A stretch of 6,389 nt of DNA from Flavobacteriales bacterium CG18_big_fil_WC_8_21_14_2_50_32_9 (GCA_002770955.1 PCUH01000158.1:11632-18020), one strand, 5' to 3'; counted from the stretch's first letter, positions 1 to 5,576 are shown. Numbers and translations are program-made. The notes: generated from the sequence alone by a model not told the origin.

Positions 1-30
1 AAAATGAATGATGTTTTAAATTTATACCTA

Positions 31-70
31 TTGTAATTATATTTTAGTCCAAACTAAAATATAATTGTAA
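31..70. repeat. Long AT-rich inverted repeat (hairpin)
   Basis: Positions 35-48 and 53-66 are perfect inverted repeats of 14 bp separated by the 4-base loop CCAA. The stem extends outward through two G-T wobble pairs and two further T-A pairs to 31 and 70. No T-run follows on either strand, so it is not a textbook intrinsic terminator, although a stem this long could still act as a transcript end or processing site. The stem is much richer in A and T than the GC-containing hairpins to its right and does not obviously belong to their families. Confidence 0.7.
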
Positions 71-151
71 ATGCTGATATAACATGAAAATAGTTCAATG
101 AAGCGATAGCTGAAATTGGACTATATTGAATGTGTAATCGGTATTAATATG

Positions 152-170
152 AATCGAGCCTACGGCTCTT
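152..170. repeat. Hairpin unit A1 (CCTAYGG family)
   Basis: The 19-base unit AATCGAGCCTACGGCTCTT contains a 5-bp stem (156-160 with 164-168) around a TAC loop. It differs from unit A2 at 225-243 at only three positions. Two of these form a base pair (G-C here, A-T there), so the stem is preserved by compensatory change; the third is in the loop. The bases that follow, 171-185, include CATCACGGTAGAG. Confidence 0.7.
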
Positions 171-194
171 GCATCACGGTAGAGTTTTTTATAA

Positions 195-216
195 GGGTTG
201 GGCTGAAGTCCAACCT
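195..216. repeat. Hairpin unit B1 (GGRCTKWAGTCC family)
   Basis: GGTTGGGCTGAAGTCCAACC at 196-215 forms a 7-bp stem, one pair being a G-T wobble, around the loop CTGAAG. The central 12 bases match the centre of hairpin B2 (284-303) at 9 of 12 positions, while the outer stem bases differ between the two yet remain paired. This suggests a shared origin with structure kept. Confidence 0.65.
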
Positions 217-224
217 TACAAAAC

Positions 225-243
225 AATCGAACCTATGGTTCTT
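225..243. repeat. Hairpin unit A2 (CCTAYGG family)
   Basis: AATCGAACCTATGGTTCTT has a 5-bp stem (229-233 with 237-241) and loop TAT. It is the close sister of unit A1 at 152-170, sharing 16 of 19 bases and differing by one compensatory base-pair change plus one loop transition. Confidence 0.7.
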
Positions 244-257
244 TGTAGTATAAAGGA

Positions 258-270
258 GTTCCGTAGGAAC
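258..270. repeat. Hairpin unit A3 (CCTAYGG family, inverted)
   Basis: GTTCCGTAGGAAC is a 5-bp stem around GTA. On the minus strand it reads GTTCCTACGGAAC, which has the same CCTACGG core as unit A1 but a different outer stem, again fully paired. It lies 15 bp to the right of unit A2 and in the opposite orientation. Confidence 0.6.
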
Positions 271-283
271 GAATACATTGTAA

Positions 284-303
284 CAACGGACTTTAGTCCG
301 TTG
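284..303. repeat. Hairpin unit B2 (GGRCTKWAGTCC family)
   Basis: CAACGGACTTTAGTCCGTTG is an 8-bp perfect stem (284-291 with 296-303) with loop TTTA. Its centre resembles hairpin B1 at 196-215, with different but still complementary outer arms. Confidence 0.7.
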
Positions 304-326
304 CTAAGAAACAATAATAAACAGTA

Positions 327-344
327 GTCCGTCAGCTGACGGAC
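327..344. repeat. 18-bp perfect palindrome
   Basis: GTCCGTCAGCTGACGGAC is an uninterrupted perfect palindrome. With no spare loop it could form a cruciform or hairpin with a small opened centre, or be a binding site for a dimeric protein. It shares the GTCCG/CGGAC arms of hairpin B2 24 bp to the left, so it may be a variant member of that family. No promoter or gene start adjoins it, which makes an operator less likely. Confidence 0.65.
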
Positions 345-407
345 GAAACATATAAAAGGCTTTACCTGATGCATATGGTGGTTCATAGTAGATAATTATA
401 TAAATTA

Positions 408-441
408 TAAATTACTGATATTAGGTAATTTAAATTTTTTT
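408..441 (+). terminator. Weak hairpin followed by T-run
   Basis: TAAATTAC at 408-415 pairs with GTAATTTA at 425-432 across a 9-base loop, and T7 follows at 435-441 on the plus strand. This would fit a weak intrinsic terminator for plus-strand transcription, though the stem is almost all A-T. On the minus strand, where the known genes lie, no T-run follows the stem. The call is tentative. Confidence 0.25.
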
Positions 442-512
442 ATTGTTTTATAATGTATTTAAAATCAAATAAATATATCAATTCCGAAAGTTCAGTAGGT
501 TATTAAAAAAAA

Positions 513-1208
513 CTATTTAATATCTACTCCTCCAGAAAAATAACCTAAAGTAATAAGAATAGAAATAATACTTATAAAGACTACTAATTCTAATAGAAAA
601 TTTAGAATTAAAAAGTACCATTTCCGTTTTTTAGAAAAGACAAATGCACTCCATAATAATATGATTAGTAGCATGAAAAAGAAATTGAATATTCCCAAAT
701 TAAATTTTAATAGATAATCAAAAATATTCCCAACGATGATAAAAAGTATTCCAAATACTGAAAATAAATAGGTTTGAGCAATGAAATGTTCTCCATAGTG
801 AAGACCATGTTTTTTATATGTGAGATAGGAAGTAAGTGATAATAAAGGAATGATAATAATAAACACAAATTGAGGAGAGATGATGCCAGCAGAAATAGTA
901 AGGTCAAACAATTTTGGGCTAACCAACACAATTTGAAGGCCTGCTATGGTTAAAAAATAGAATAATATTTTACCAGGGCTTTGGAAATAATTTCGATAGC
1001 CGTTCCAATAGTTTTCAACTACTTTTTTGGGATAAATAATTAACTGTATAATTGTTGCAAAACCAGAGCGTTCGAGCGACAGAATTTGAGTAATGTAATC
1101 TGTAATAATAGAAAGAAATGTGGTTCTTTTATTGGAATGTTTTTGTCCGCAAGTAGCACAAAAAGTGTCTTGCATTGGCGTTTTACATATCGAGCAATAA
1201 TCTTTCAT
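513..1208 (-). CDS. DUF3667 zinc-ribbon membrane protein
   Basis: A 231-residue protein of the DUF3667 type, function unknown. An N-terminal zinc ribbon has C5-x2-C8 and C17-x2-C20 (ending CATCGQK). It is followed by the family's soluble segment with YP at 59-60, NYWNGYRNY (66-74) and SPGK (77-80). Hydrophobic stretches at about 81-97, 112-130, 142-161, 171-191 and 196-222 suggest four or five membrane segments, with the family-like HYGEHFIAQTYL between them at 137-148. It should sit in the inner membrane with the ribbon in the cytoplasm. The start ATG overlaps the stop of the HMG-CoA lyase gene as ATGA (1205-1208), implying translational coupling. It is probably the last gene of the four-gene run. 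A T8 tract follows directly after its TAG stop, without a convincing stem. The family assignment rests on recalled motifs. Confidence 0.85.
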   Translation of the reverse strand: MKDYCSICKTPMQDTFCATCGQKHSNKRTTFLSIITDYITQILSLERSGFATIIQLIIYPKKVVENYWNGYRNYFQSPGKILFYFLTIAGLQIVLVSPKLFDLTISAGIISPQFVFIIIIPLLSLTSYLTYKKHGLHYGEHFIAQTYLFSVFGILFIIVGNIFDYLLKFNLGIFNFFFMLLIILLWSAFVFSKKRKWYFLILNFLLELVVFISIISILITLGYFSGGVDIK

Positions 1209-2053
1209 AAAAATATTTTATTTGCTAACAGCATACTTTTGTTAAATTCTTTAGCATCAATCTTTGTTTTAATGTCAATTTCATTGAAATAATTTATTAA
1301 ATTTTCAGTAGGCATGTTGCCTGTGAGTTTGTCGGTAGCCATAGGGCAACCACCAAAACCTTTAATAGCACCATCAAATCTTTGACAACCGTTTTCATAA
1401 GCGGCAACAATTTTTTCTTTCCATGTGGTTGGGGTAGTGTGGAGGTGAGCTCCAATTTCTACCGTTTTAAATTCAGGAATGATGTTACTGAACAGGTAAC
1501 TGATATTTTCTTTATTGGATACACCAATAGTATCGCTTAAGGCAATAATTTGAATGCCTAAAGCAGCTAATTTTTTTGTCCAATTAATTACAATTTCGCT
1601 GTTCCATTCATCACCATAAGGATTTCCGAAAGCCATAGAAATATAAACCACCAATTTTTTGTTGTGTTTTACACAAAGCGATTGAATTTCTTCAACTGTT
1701 TTTAAGGATTGGATGATACTAGAATTGGTATTACGTTGCTGAAAAGTTTCTGAAATGGAAAATGGAAAACCTAAGTAATCTATTTCTTCAAACAGAACGG
1801 CATCATTTGCACCACGCGTATTGGCAATAATGGCTAATAATTTACTTTTGGTAGTCGATAAATCAAGATTAGAAAGTACTTCTGCGGTATCTTTTAACTG
1901 AGGAATGGCTTTTGGAGAAACAAAACTTCCAAAATCAATGGTATCAAAACCTACTTTTAATAGTTGGTTAATATACGCTGCTTTTGTAGTTGTAGGAATA
2001 AAATCATGCAAACCTTGCATGGCATCTCTCGGACATTCAATTAGTTTTATCAT
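1205..2053 (-). CDS. Hydroxymethylglutaryl-CoA lyase (HMGL-like)
   Basis: A 282-residue TIM-barrel enzyme of the HMGL-like family, expected to cleave 3-hydroxy-3-methylglutaryl-CoA into acetoacetate and acetyl-CoA in the last step of leucine breakdown. Visible motifs are ECPRDAMQG (6-14, the counterpart of the usual GPRDGLQ, with R9 and D10), DFGSFVSPKAIPQ (40-52), SDTIG (173-177), metal-binding GAHLHTTPT (201-209, H203 and H205), and FDGAIKGFGGCPMATDKLTG (226-245) with C236 in the position of the catalytic cysteine loop. Length is close to the family norm of about 285-300. The start is fixed by the family-typical IKLIECPRDAMQG beginning. It begins 2 bp after the toxin gene and overlaps the DUF3667 gene by 4 bp, so it is probably co-transcribed with both. 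No other leucine-pathway gene is in the window. A related acyl-CoA lyase specificity cannot be excluded. Confidence 0.9.
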   Translation of the reverse strand: MIKLIECPRDAMQGLHDFIPTTTKAAYINQLLKVGFDTIDFGSFVSPKAIPQLKDTAEVLSNLDLSTTKSKLLAIIANTRGANDAVLFEEIDYLGFPFSISETFQQRNTNSSIIQSLKTVEEIQSLCVKHNKKLVVYISMAFGNPYGDEWNSEIVINWTKKLAALGIQIIALSDTIGVSNKENISYLFSNIIPEFKTVEIGAHLHTTPTTWKEKIVAAYENGCQRFDGAIKGFGGCPMATDKLTGNMPTENLINYFNEIDIKTKIDAKEFNKSMLLANKIFL

Positions 2054-2055
2054 TT

Positions 2056-2682
2056 TTAACTTAAATAGTTTCTAACAGCAGTTTTTAACGTGTTTTTTAC
2101 TTCTTCCCATGAGGTGTTGTTTAAACTTATAGGGTTTGGACTATCTTCTGCATCAATAAAATAGGTAAGAGCGTTTGGTGTCGATATTAAATAGTGTTGA
2201 TTCGGATATTTTTTTTGATAGGCATCAATAATATCTTCTAAATTGAAATGTTTGAGAAGTTCAACCAAATCAAAGAAATCTTTTTTAACTCCTCTTCCTA
2301 ATATTGCGTTAATTTTCATTGCGGCTATATCAATTTCACTATAAAATTTAAGATTATCAATTACTTCAATTGGTTTAAGTAAAAGATGTGGATAATGAAT
2401 AATGTCAATTTTAACATTTTGAATGTAGCAAAACAACCCAAATTTAGCTTGTTGTTTTTCGTAAATAAAATCAGTTTTAAATTCGCTAATTAAAGCTTTG
2501 ATGATAGTTTCAATGTCTAAACCTTCAACAGAAAACAAATCAATATCAATAGATTTACGATGACCAAATTTTAATGACAATGCAGTGCCATCAACAAGTG
2601 AACATGTTGATAATTCCTCTAAACGCATTAATCTTTTTAGTAAGGAAAGCGTTGTGGGTTCGACTGTTGAGTAGTGTAACAT
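2056..2682 (-). CDS. AbiEii-type nucleotidyltransferase toxin
   Basis: A 208-residue member of the nucleotidyl transferase AbiEii/AbiGii toxin family (polymerase beta-like fold), the toxin half of type IV-like toxin-antitoxin or abortive-infection modules. Motif I is at 30-51: DGTAL, GHRKS, then D46-x-D48-LF. The third acidic position is in KIDII (91-95, D93). The helical motif DIAAMKINAILGRGVKKDFF (118-137) carries K123, R130, K133, K134 and D135. The usual GGTAL reads DGTAL here (D31). The N-terminus MLHYSTVEPTTLSLLKRLM matches my recollection of the family start, favouring the ATG at 2682 despite a 46-bp overlap with the upstream gene. An alternative ATG at residue 19 (2628) would start 8 bp after the upstream stop. 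Such enzymes transfer nucleotides to RNA or protein targets; the target here is unknown. HMG-CoA lyase follows after 2 bp. Confidence 0.85.
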   Translation of the reverse strand: MLHYSTVEPTTLSLLKRLMRLEELSTCSLVDGTALSLKFGHRKSIDIDLFSVEGLDIETIIKALISEFKTDFIYEKQQAKFGLFCYIQNVKIDIIHYPHLLLKPIEVIDNLKFYSEIDIAAMKINAILGRGVKKDFFDLVELLKHFNLEDIIDAYQKKYPNQHYLISTPNALTYFIDAEDSPNPISLNNTSWEEVKNTLKTAVRNYLS

Positions 2683-2933
2683 TTAAAATTTTCGATAGGT
2701 TCATCAATAATTGCGGCTGCTAAATGCAACCTGCTTTGCAAAAAGTGTTTGGTGTTTAATAGTGCTGATTTAATTTTATCGTTGCTATAAAATCTTCTAC
2801 ATTGCCTAATATCTTCAACATCTCCTCTTTCAAATATTCTAACAATAATGAATTTTTCATGCTGATTCGTGTCTATTTGATTCAAATCGACATCCCAAAA
2901 TAAACGATGATTAAATGGCAAGTTCATATTCAT
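2637..2933 (-). CDS. DUF6922 putative antitoxin
   Basis: A 98-residue soluble protein with the hallmarks of DUF6922, a small family I know as found next to AbiEii toxins in Bacteroidota. It has LFWDVDLNQID (11-21), FIIVRIFERGDVED (28-41), a Y-x3-KI segment (49-54) and the short tail CYT...NPQRFPY (85-98). It probably neutralises the nucleotidyltransferase encoded immediately downstream; this is inferred from linkage, not from a known mechanism. It differs from the classical AbiEi winged-helix antitoxin in size and motifs, so autoregulation by DNA binding should not be assumed. Its last 15 codons overlap the first codons of the toxin gene in another frame. The first ATG (2933) is followed by another two codons later (M3), so the true start could be either. 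No Shine-Dalgarno or TAnnTTTG box is obvious upstream. Confidence 0.8.
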   Translation of the reverse strand: MNMNLPFNHRLFWDVDLNQIDTNQHEKFIIVRIFERGDVEDIRQCRRFYSNDKIKSALLNTKHFLQSRLHLAAAIIDEPIENFKCYTTQQSNPQRFPY

Positions 2934-3089
2934 TAATTAATTATAGTCCGTCTGTAAAGTCGAGAGTTTGGTTCAGAATGTTCGAGTTCGAGGCATTCGA
3001 AGTTTTGAAAATCAGGAGTTTACTTTTGTAAATGACTGGTTTTTAAAACGAGAATAACGATGAAATCGGACATTATGGACAAACTCTAA
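2934..3089. other. Intergenic segment of unusual composition
   Basis: The 156 bp between pyrD and the TA pair must contain the promoter of the downstream four-gene run, but I cannot assign one with confidence. The stretch 2944-3086 is less AT-rich than the other gene-free DNA here (43 G or C in 2941-3060), with a tandem TTCGAG pair at 2981-2992. The plus strand has a short open frame at 2947-3054 (36 codons, containing FENQEFTFVNDWF) with no visible start codon. It gives the impression of a dispersed repeat or a gene remnant rather than a simple promoter spacer, but this cannot be confirmed from a single copy. Confidence 0.4.
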
Positions 3090-4124
3090 TTAAAGCGAAT
3101 TTACAATTTTTTTATTAATAGCCTTTATCAATCCAGGACCTTCATAAATAAATCCGGTATAAATTTGAACTAAATCTGCACCAGCATCTAATTTTTCCAT
3201 TGCATCTTCGACTGAATGTATTCCTCCAACTCCAATAATGGGAAAAGCTTTATTTGATTTTGTTGCTAAATATCGAATTACTTCTGTGGAACGTTTTTTT
3301 AGTGGTTGTCCGCTTAAGCCACCGTTGGAAATTTCGTTGATGCGATTTTTGTCAGTTTTCAATCCTTCACGAGAAGTGGTAGTGTTGGTTGCTATTATTC
3401 CGTCAATTTTTGTTTGAGCAACAATTTCAATTATTTCGTCTAATTGAGAATTGTTTAAATCGGGAGCAATTTTTAATAAAATAGGTTTTGGTTTTGATTT
3501 CGTTTGATTGATTTTTTTGAGTTCGCCCAATAAATTTAACAAAAATGGCGTGTCTTGTAATTTAGTTAAGTCTTTCACATTTGGACAACTCACATTCACT
3601 ACAAAATAATCCACATAATCGTGTAACGTATTGAAGTTAAATAGGTAATCTTCTAATGCATCATCGTTTGCCGTAGCTGTGTTTTTACCAATGTTTCCAC
3701 CAATAATGATGTTAGTTTTTCTGTTTTTTAAGCGTTGAATAGCATCTTCAGCTCCTAAATTATTAAATCCCATTCGGTTGATTAGTCCTTCATCTTCAGT
3801 AATCCGAAACAAACGAGGTTTGGGATTTCCAACTTGTGCTTTAGGAGTGAGTGTTCCTATTTCTATAAACCCAAATCCTAAGTTAGCCAATTCATTGAAC
3901 CAACGGGCATCTTTATCGAACCCAGCAGCTAAACCAACAGGATTTTTAAAGGTTAATCCAAATAAATTTCGTTCTAATTTTTTGTTGGTTACTTCATATA
4001 ATGTTCGCATCAACCAAGTTCCACCAGGAATTTTTGAGATAATTGTCAACCATTTTGTAGCAAAATAATGAGCCTTTTCGGGTTGCATGGCAAATAAAAG
4101 AGGCTTTACAAAAAATTTGTACAT
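3090..4124 (-). CDS. pyrD: Dihydroorotate dehydrogenase, class 2 (quinone)
   Basis: A 344-residue FMN enzyme oxidising dihydroorotate to orotate with quinone as acceptor, the fourth step of de novo pyrimidine synthesis. Class 2 is shown by the N-terminal membrane-associating extension (about 1-45, with MYKFFVKPLLFAMQPEKAHY) and by a catalytic serine rather than cysteine: S179 in VNVSCPN (176-182). FMN and substrate motifs are GLAAGFDKDA (64-73), EIGTLTPK (88-95), INRMGFNN (115-122), LKIAPD (217-222), ATNTT (245-249), GGLSGQPL (268-275), GVGGI (298-302) and the phosphate-binding YTGFIYEGP (322-330). Length is normal. The first ATG is supported by the typical extension. It acts at the inner face of the cytoplasmic membrane. 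It lies 74 bp after the second rhomboid gene with a promoter candidate between, so it may be transcribed alone. Nothing looks damaged. Confidence 0.97.
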   Translation of the reverse strand: MYKFFVKPLLFAMQPEKAHYFATKWLTIISKIPGGTWLMRTLYEVTNKKLERNLFGLTFKNPVGLAAGFDKDARWFNELANLGFGFIEIGTLTPKAQVGNPKPRLFRITEDEGLINRMGFNNLGAEDAIQRLKNRKTNIIIGGNIGKNTATANDDALEDYLFNFNTLHDYVDYFVVNVSCPNVKDLTKLQDTPFLLNLLGELKKINQTKSKPKPILLKIAPDLNNSQLDEIIEIVAQTKIDGIIATNTTTSREGLKTDKNRINEISNGGLSGQPLKKRSTEVIRYLATKSNKAFPIIGVGGIHSVEDAMEKLDAGADLVQIYTGFIYEGPGLIKAINKKIVNSL

Positions 4125-4142
4125 ACAATAAATTGTTTTTTA

Positions 4143-4150
4143 CAAAATTA
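4143..4150 (-). promoter_or_regulatory. Candidate Bacteroidota -7 box for pyrD
   Basis: On the minus strand the sequence reads TAATTTTG, an exact match to the Bacteroidota primary sigma-factor consensus TAnnTTTG. It lies 18 bp before the pyrD ATG, which would give a short leader. A clear TTG/TTTG -33 element at the usual distance is not visible, so the call depends on the -7 box and its position. Confidence 0.4.
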
Positions 4151-4198
4151 CTAAAAATGAATGTTGTAAGTGATGAAATTCAATTAATAGAACCCAAT

Positions 4199-5089
4199 TT
4201 ATTTCTTACTTGCATCAAACAAAAATGCTTTTTCATCTTTAGACAAGCTGTCGTATCCTGATTTTGCTATTTTATCCAAAATGGCATCTACTTTTTTTTG
4301 ATGAAGTATTTTTTGCTTGTTGTATTCTTCGTCTGTTTTTGTTTTTCCAGGTTTTTTATAGACTACTCGTATATTTTTTTTGGAAGAAAATAGGTGTTTA
4401 AAATAGTTTAGCCATTTGCTAAAACCTAAGGTAATATCTTTTCCCTTTTTTAGTTGAGTGATAAAAAGAAACCCGAAAAGAGCACCTCCAAGGTGGGAAA
4501 TATGTCCTCCTGCATTATTTTGAGGTATGCTAATTAGGTCTAAAACTAAATAAAAAATAGCAATGTATTTTAAACGAACATTTCCTAAAAAAAGCAACCG
4601 AACTGTGAAATTAGGAACATAGGTTGCCGCAGCAATTAAAACAGCTATAACCGAAGCGGAAGCACCCAATAAAATGGAAACAGGAGCTAATTGATTGAAT
4701 ACTGGAAAGATATTAAACGTAATAATATAAACTAAACCTCCAGCAAAACCACCAAGCAGATAAGTAGCAACAAGTTTTTTTTCATCTAAAAATTGCATAA
4801 AAATTTGTCCACCAAAATAAAGTACTAACATATTAAACAAAAGATGCATTAATCCTTGGTGCAGAAACATATAAGAGATAAATGTCCATGGTTGGAATAT
4901 TAATTGACTTAATTCAGAAGGAAGTGCCAACCAACTAACCACTAAACTTGCTCCTGAACTACCTGTGAAAAAGAAAATGAACAATCCAATTAAATGCACC
5001 AACACAAAAACAGCTACATTAATAAATATGAGCTTTATCAGTGCTGTTCCTGTTTTAAATTGATGTTTTAAATCGTTAATGATATTCAT
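4199..5089 (-). CDS. Rhomboid family protein with DUF6576-like tail
   Basis: A 296-residue polytopic membrane protein of the rhomboid family, which cleaves membrane-embedded substrates. Features are the first membrane helix at about 18-41, an HQGLMHLLFN segment (77-86) with H82 and N86 matching the oxyanion His/Asn, the serine loop GASAS (142-146) with S144, and SHLGGALFG (198-206) with H199 as catalytic histidine. The serine motif is GASA, not the canonical GxSG; I recall this variant as common in this Bacteroidota subgroup, so the protein is probably active or at least not a recent pseudogene. A cytoplasmic tail follows (about 212-296), rich in lysine, ending in a helical segment (263-293, with ILDKIAKSGYDSLSKDEKAFL) resembling DUF6576. 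It is the second of two rhomboid genes in the same direction, separated from the first by a GxxExxY cassette whose edge is 29 bp upstream of its ATG. Confidence 0.9.
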   Translation of the reverse strand: MNIINDLKHQFKTGTALIKLIFINVAVFVLVHLIGLFIFFFTGSSGASLVVSWLALPSELSQLIFQPWTFISYMFLHQGLMHLLFNMLVLYFGGQIFMQFLDEKKLVATYLLGGFAGGLVYIITFNIFPVFNQLAPVSILLGASASVIAVLIAAATYVPNFTVRLLFLGNVRLKYIAIFYLVLDLISIPQNNAGGHISHLGGALFGFLFITQLKKGKDITLGFSKWLNYFKHLFSSKKNIRVVYKKPGKTKTDEEYNKQKILHQKKVDAILDKIAKSGYDSLSKDEKAFLFDASKK

Positions 5090-5118
5090 ACTTGTTAATC
5101 TTATTTCAAAGGTTATAC

Positions 5119-5166
5119 TTAACCACAGAGTTTCTCAGAGTTTTTTTTCACTGTGTCCCACAGAGT
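5119..5166. repeat. Left inverted repeat of the GxxExxY cassette
   Basis: Positions 5119-5144, starting TTAACCACAGAGTTTCTCAG, are the exact reverse complement of 5595-5620. Further inside, CCACAGAGT at 5158-5166 repeats the same motif, so this end contains CACAGAG twice with a CTCAGAG variant between. Lying just upstream of the second rhomboid gene, it displaces whatever originally occupied that leader. Confidence 0.85.
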
Positions 5167-5192
5167 CTTAATTAGTTCAACCCTATTAAATG

Positions 5193-5564
5193 TTAGTTTA
5201 TAAATCTTTTGATTCCATTTTTTAGAGATTTTACATTAAAATTTAATAAAAGTCCAACCTTGCATTTTGATAGTTTTAGATAGGTAAGTACTTGAGCTGT
5301 GTGAACATCAGTTAATGTTTCAACTGATTTTAGTTCAACAACAACACTATTCTCAACTAACAAGTCAATTCTGTAACCCACTTCAAGTTTAACATCGTGA
5401 TAAATTAAAGGTAATGCTTTTTGTTTTTCTACTTTAATTCCATTTTGTAATAATTCATAAAAAAGACATTCTTCATAAGCACTTTCTAACAAACCAGGGC
5501 CTAATTCTGAGTGTACCTTAAAAGCACATTTTAAAATTTGTTCTGTTATTTGATTTATTTCCAT
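5193..5564 (-). CDS. GxxExxY family protein (PD-(D/E)XK-like)
   Basis: A 123-residue protein of the GxxExxY family, named for the motif seen here as GLLESAY (24-30: G24, E27, Y30) within LGPGLLESAYEECL. The second half has a PD-(D/E)XK nuclease-like core: D67 in YRIDLLV (64-70), then E77-L78-K79 in VVVELKSV (74-81), and HTAQVLTYL (88-96) with Q91. A nuclease fold is therefore likely, but no defined cellular role is known to me, and I infer nothing beyond nucleic-acid association. Length is typical and no motif is broken, so the gene appears intact. The first ATG is followed by the usual QITEQILKCAFKVHSELGPG start. It sits inside 26-bp inverted repeats between two rhomboid genes, on the same strand as them, and may simply be read through from the upstream rhomboid. 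Confidence 0.92.
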   Translation of the reverse strand: MEINQITEQILKCAFKVHSELGPGLLESAYEECLFYELLQNGIKVEKQKALPLIYHDVKLEVGYRIDLLVENSVVVELKSVETLTDVHTAQVLTYLKLSKCKVGLLLNFNVKSLKNGIKRFIN

Positions 5565-5576
5565 GTATTATATTTT

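Larger units (their letters stand above)
1..512. other. Gene-free region packed with short hairpins
   Basis: No credible coding sequence is present on either strand. Positions 31-344 contain seven separate short inverted repeats, listed individually, in two families plus two singletons. Positions 345-512 are very AT-rich and hold one further weak hairpin at 408-432. The region lies downstream of the DUF3667 gene that ends at 513, so transcripts leaving that operon would run into it. The gene to the left is outside the window, so whether it reads towards or away from this block is unknown. The likely nature is an accumulation of small dispersed palindromic elements; a structured transcript is possible but unproven. 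Confidence 0.75.

Noticed and set aside
152..344. CRISPR array or riboswitch
   Set aside because: The repeats are short, differ in sequence, occur in both orientations and have irregular spacing, with no cas gene in view. No known riboswitch core was recognised and no gene follows in a suitable orientation.
707..931. Minus-strand open frame of 74 codons rich in leucine
   Set aside because: It is an alternative frame within the DUF3667 membrane-protein gene; its hydrophobicity follows from the T-rich coding of the real gene.
1086..1292. Plus-strand open frame of 68 codons across the DUF3667/lyase junction
   Set aside because: It is antisense to two strongly supported genes and has no recognisable features.
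3021..3028. Plus-strand TACTTTTG as a Bacteroidota -7 promoter box
   Set aside because: It matches TAnnTTTG, but no -33 element stands at the right distance and no plus-strand gene lies downstream; a chance match is likely.
2937..3093. TTAATTA/TAATTAA inverted repeats as ends of a mobile element
   Set aside because: Seven-base all-AT matches are expected by chance here, and the right copy overlaps the pyrD stop codon.
3778..4068. Plus-strand open frame of 96 codons
   Set aside because: It lies wholly antisense within the well-conserved pyrD gene and shows no domain features; it is a shadow frame.
4125..4198. Intrinsic terminator between the second rhomboid gene and pyrD
   Set aside because: No stem of useful length followed by a T-run is visible on the minus strand.
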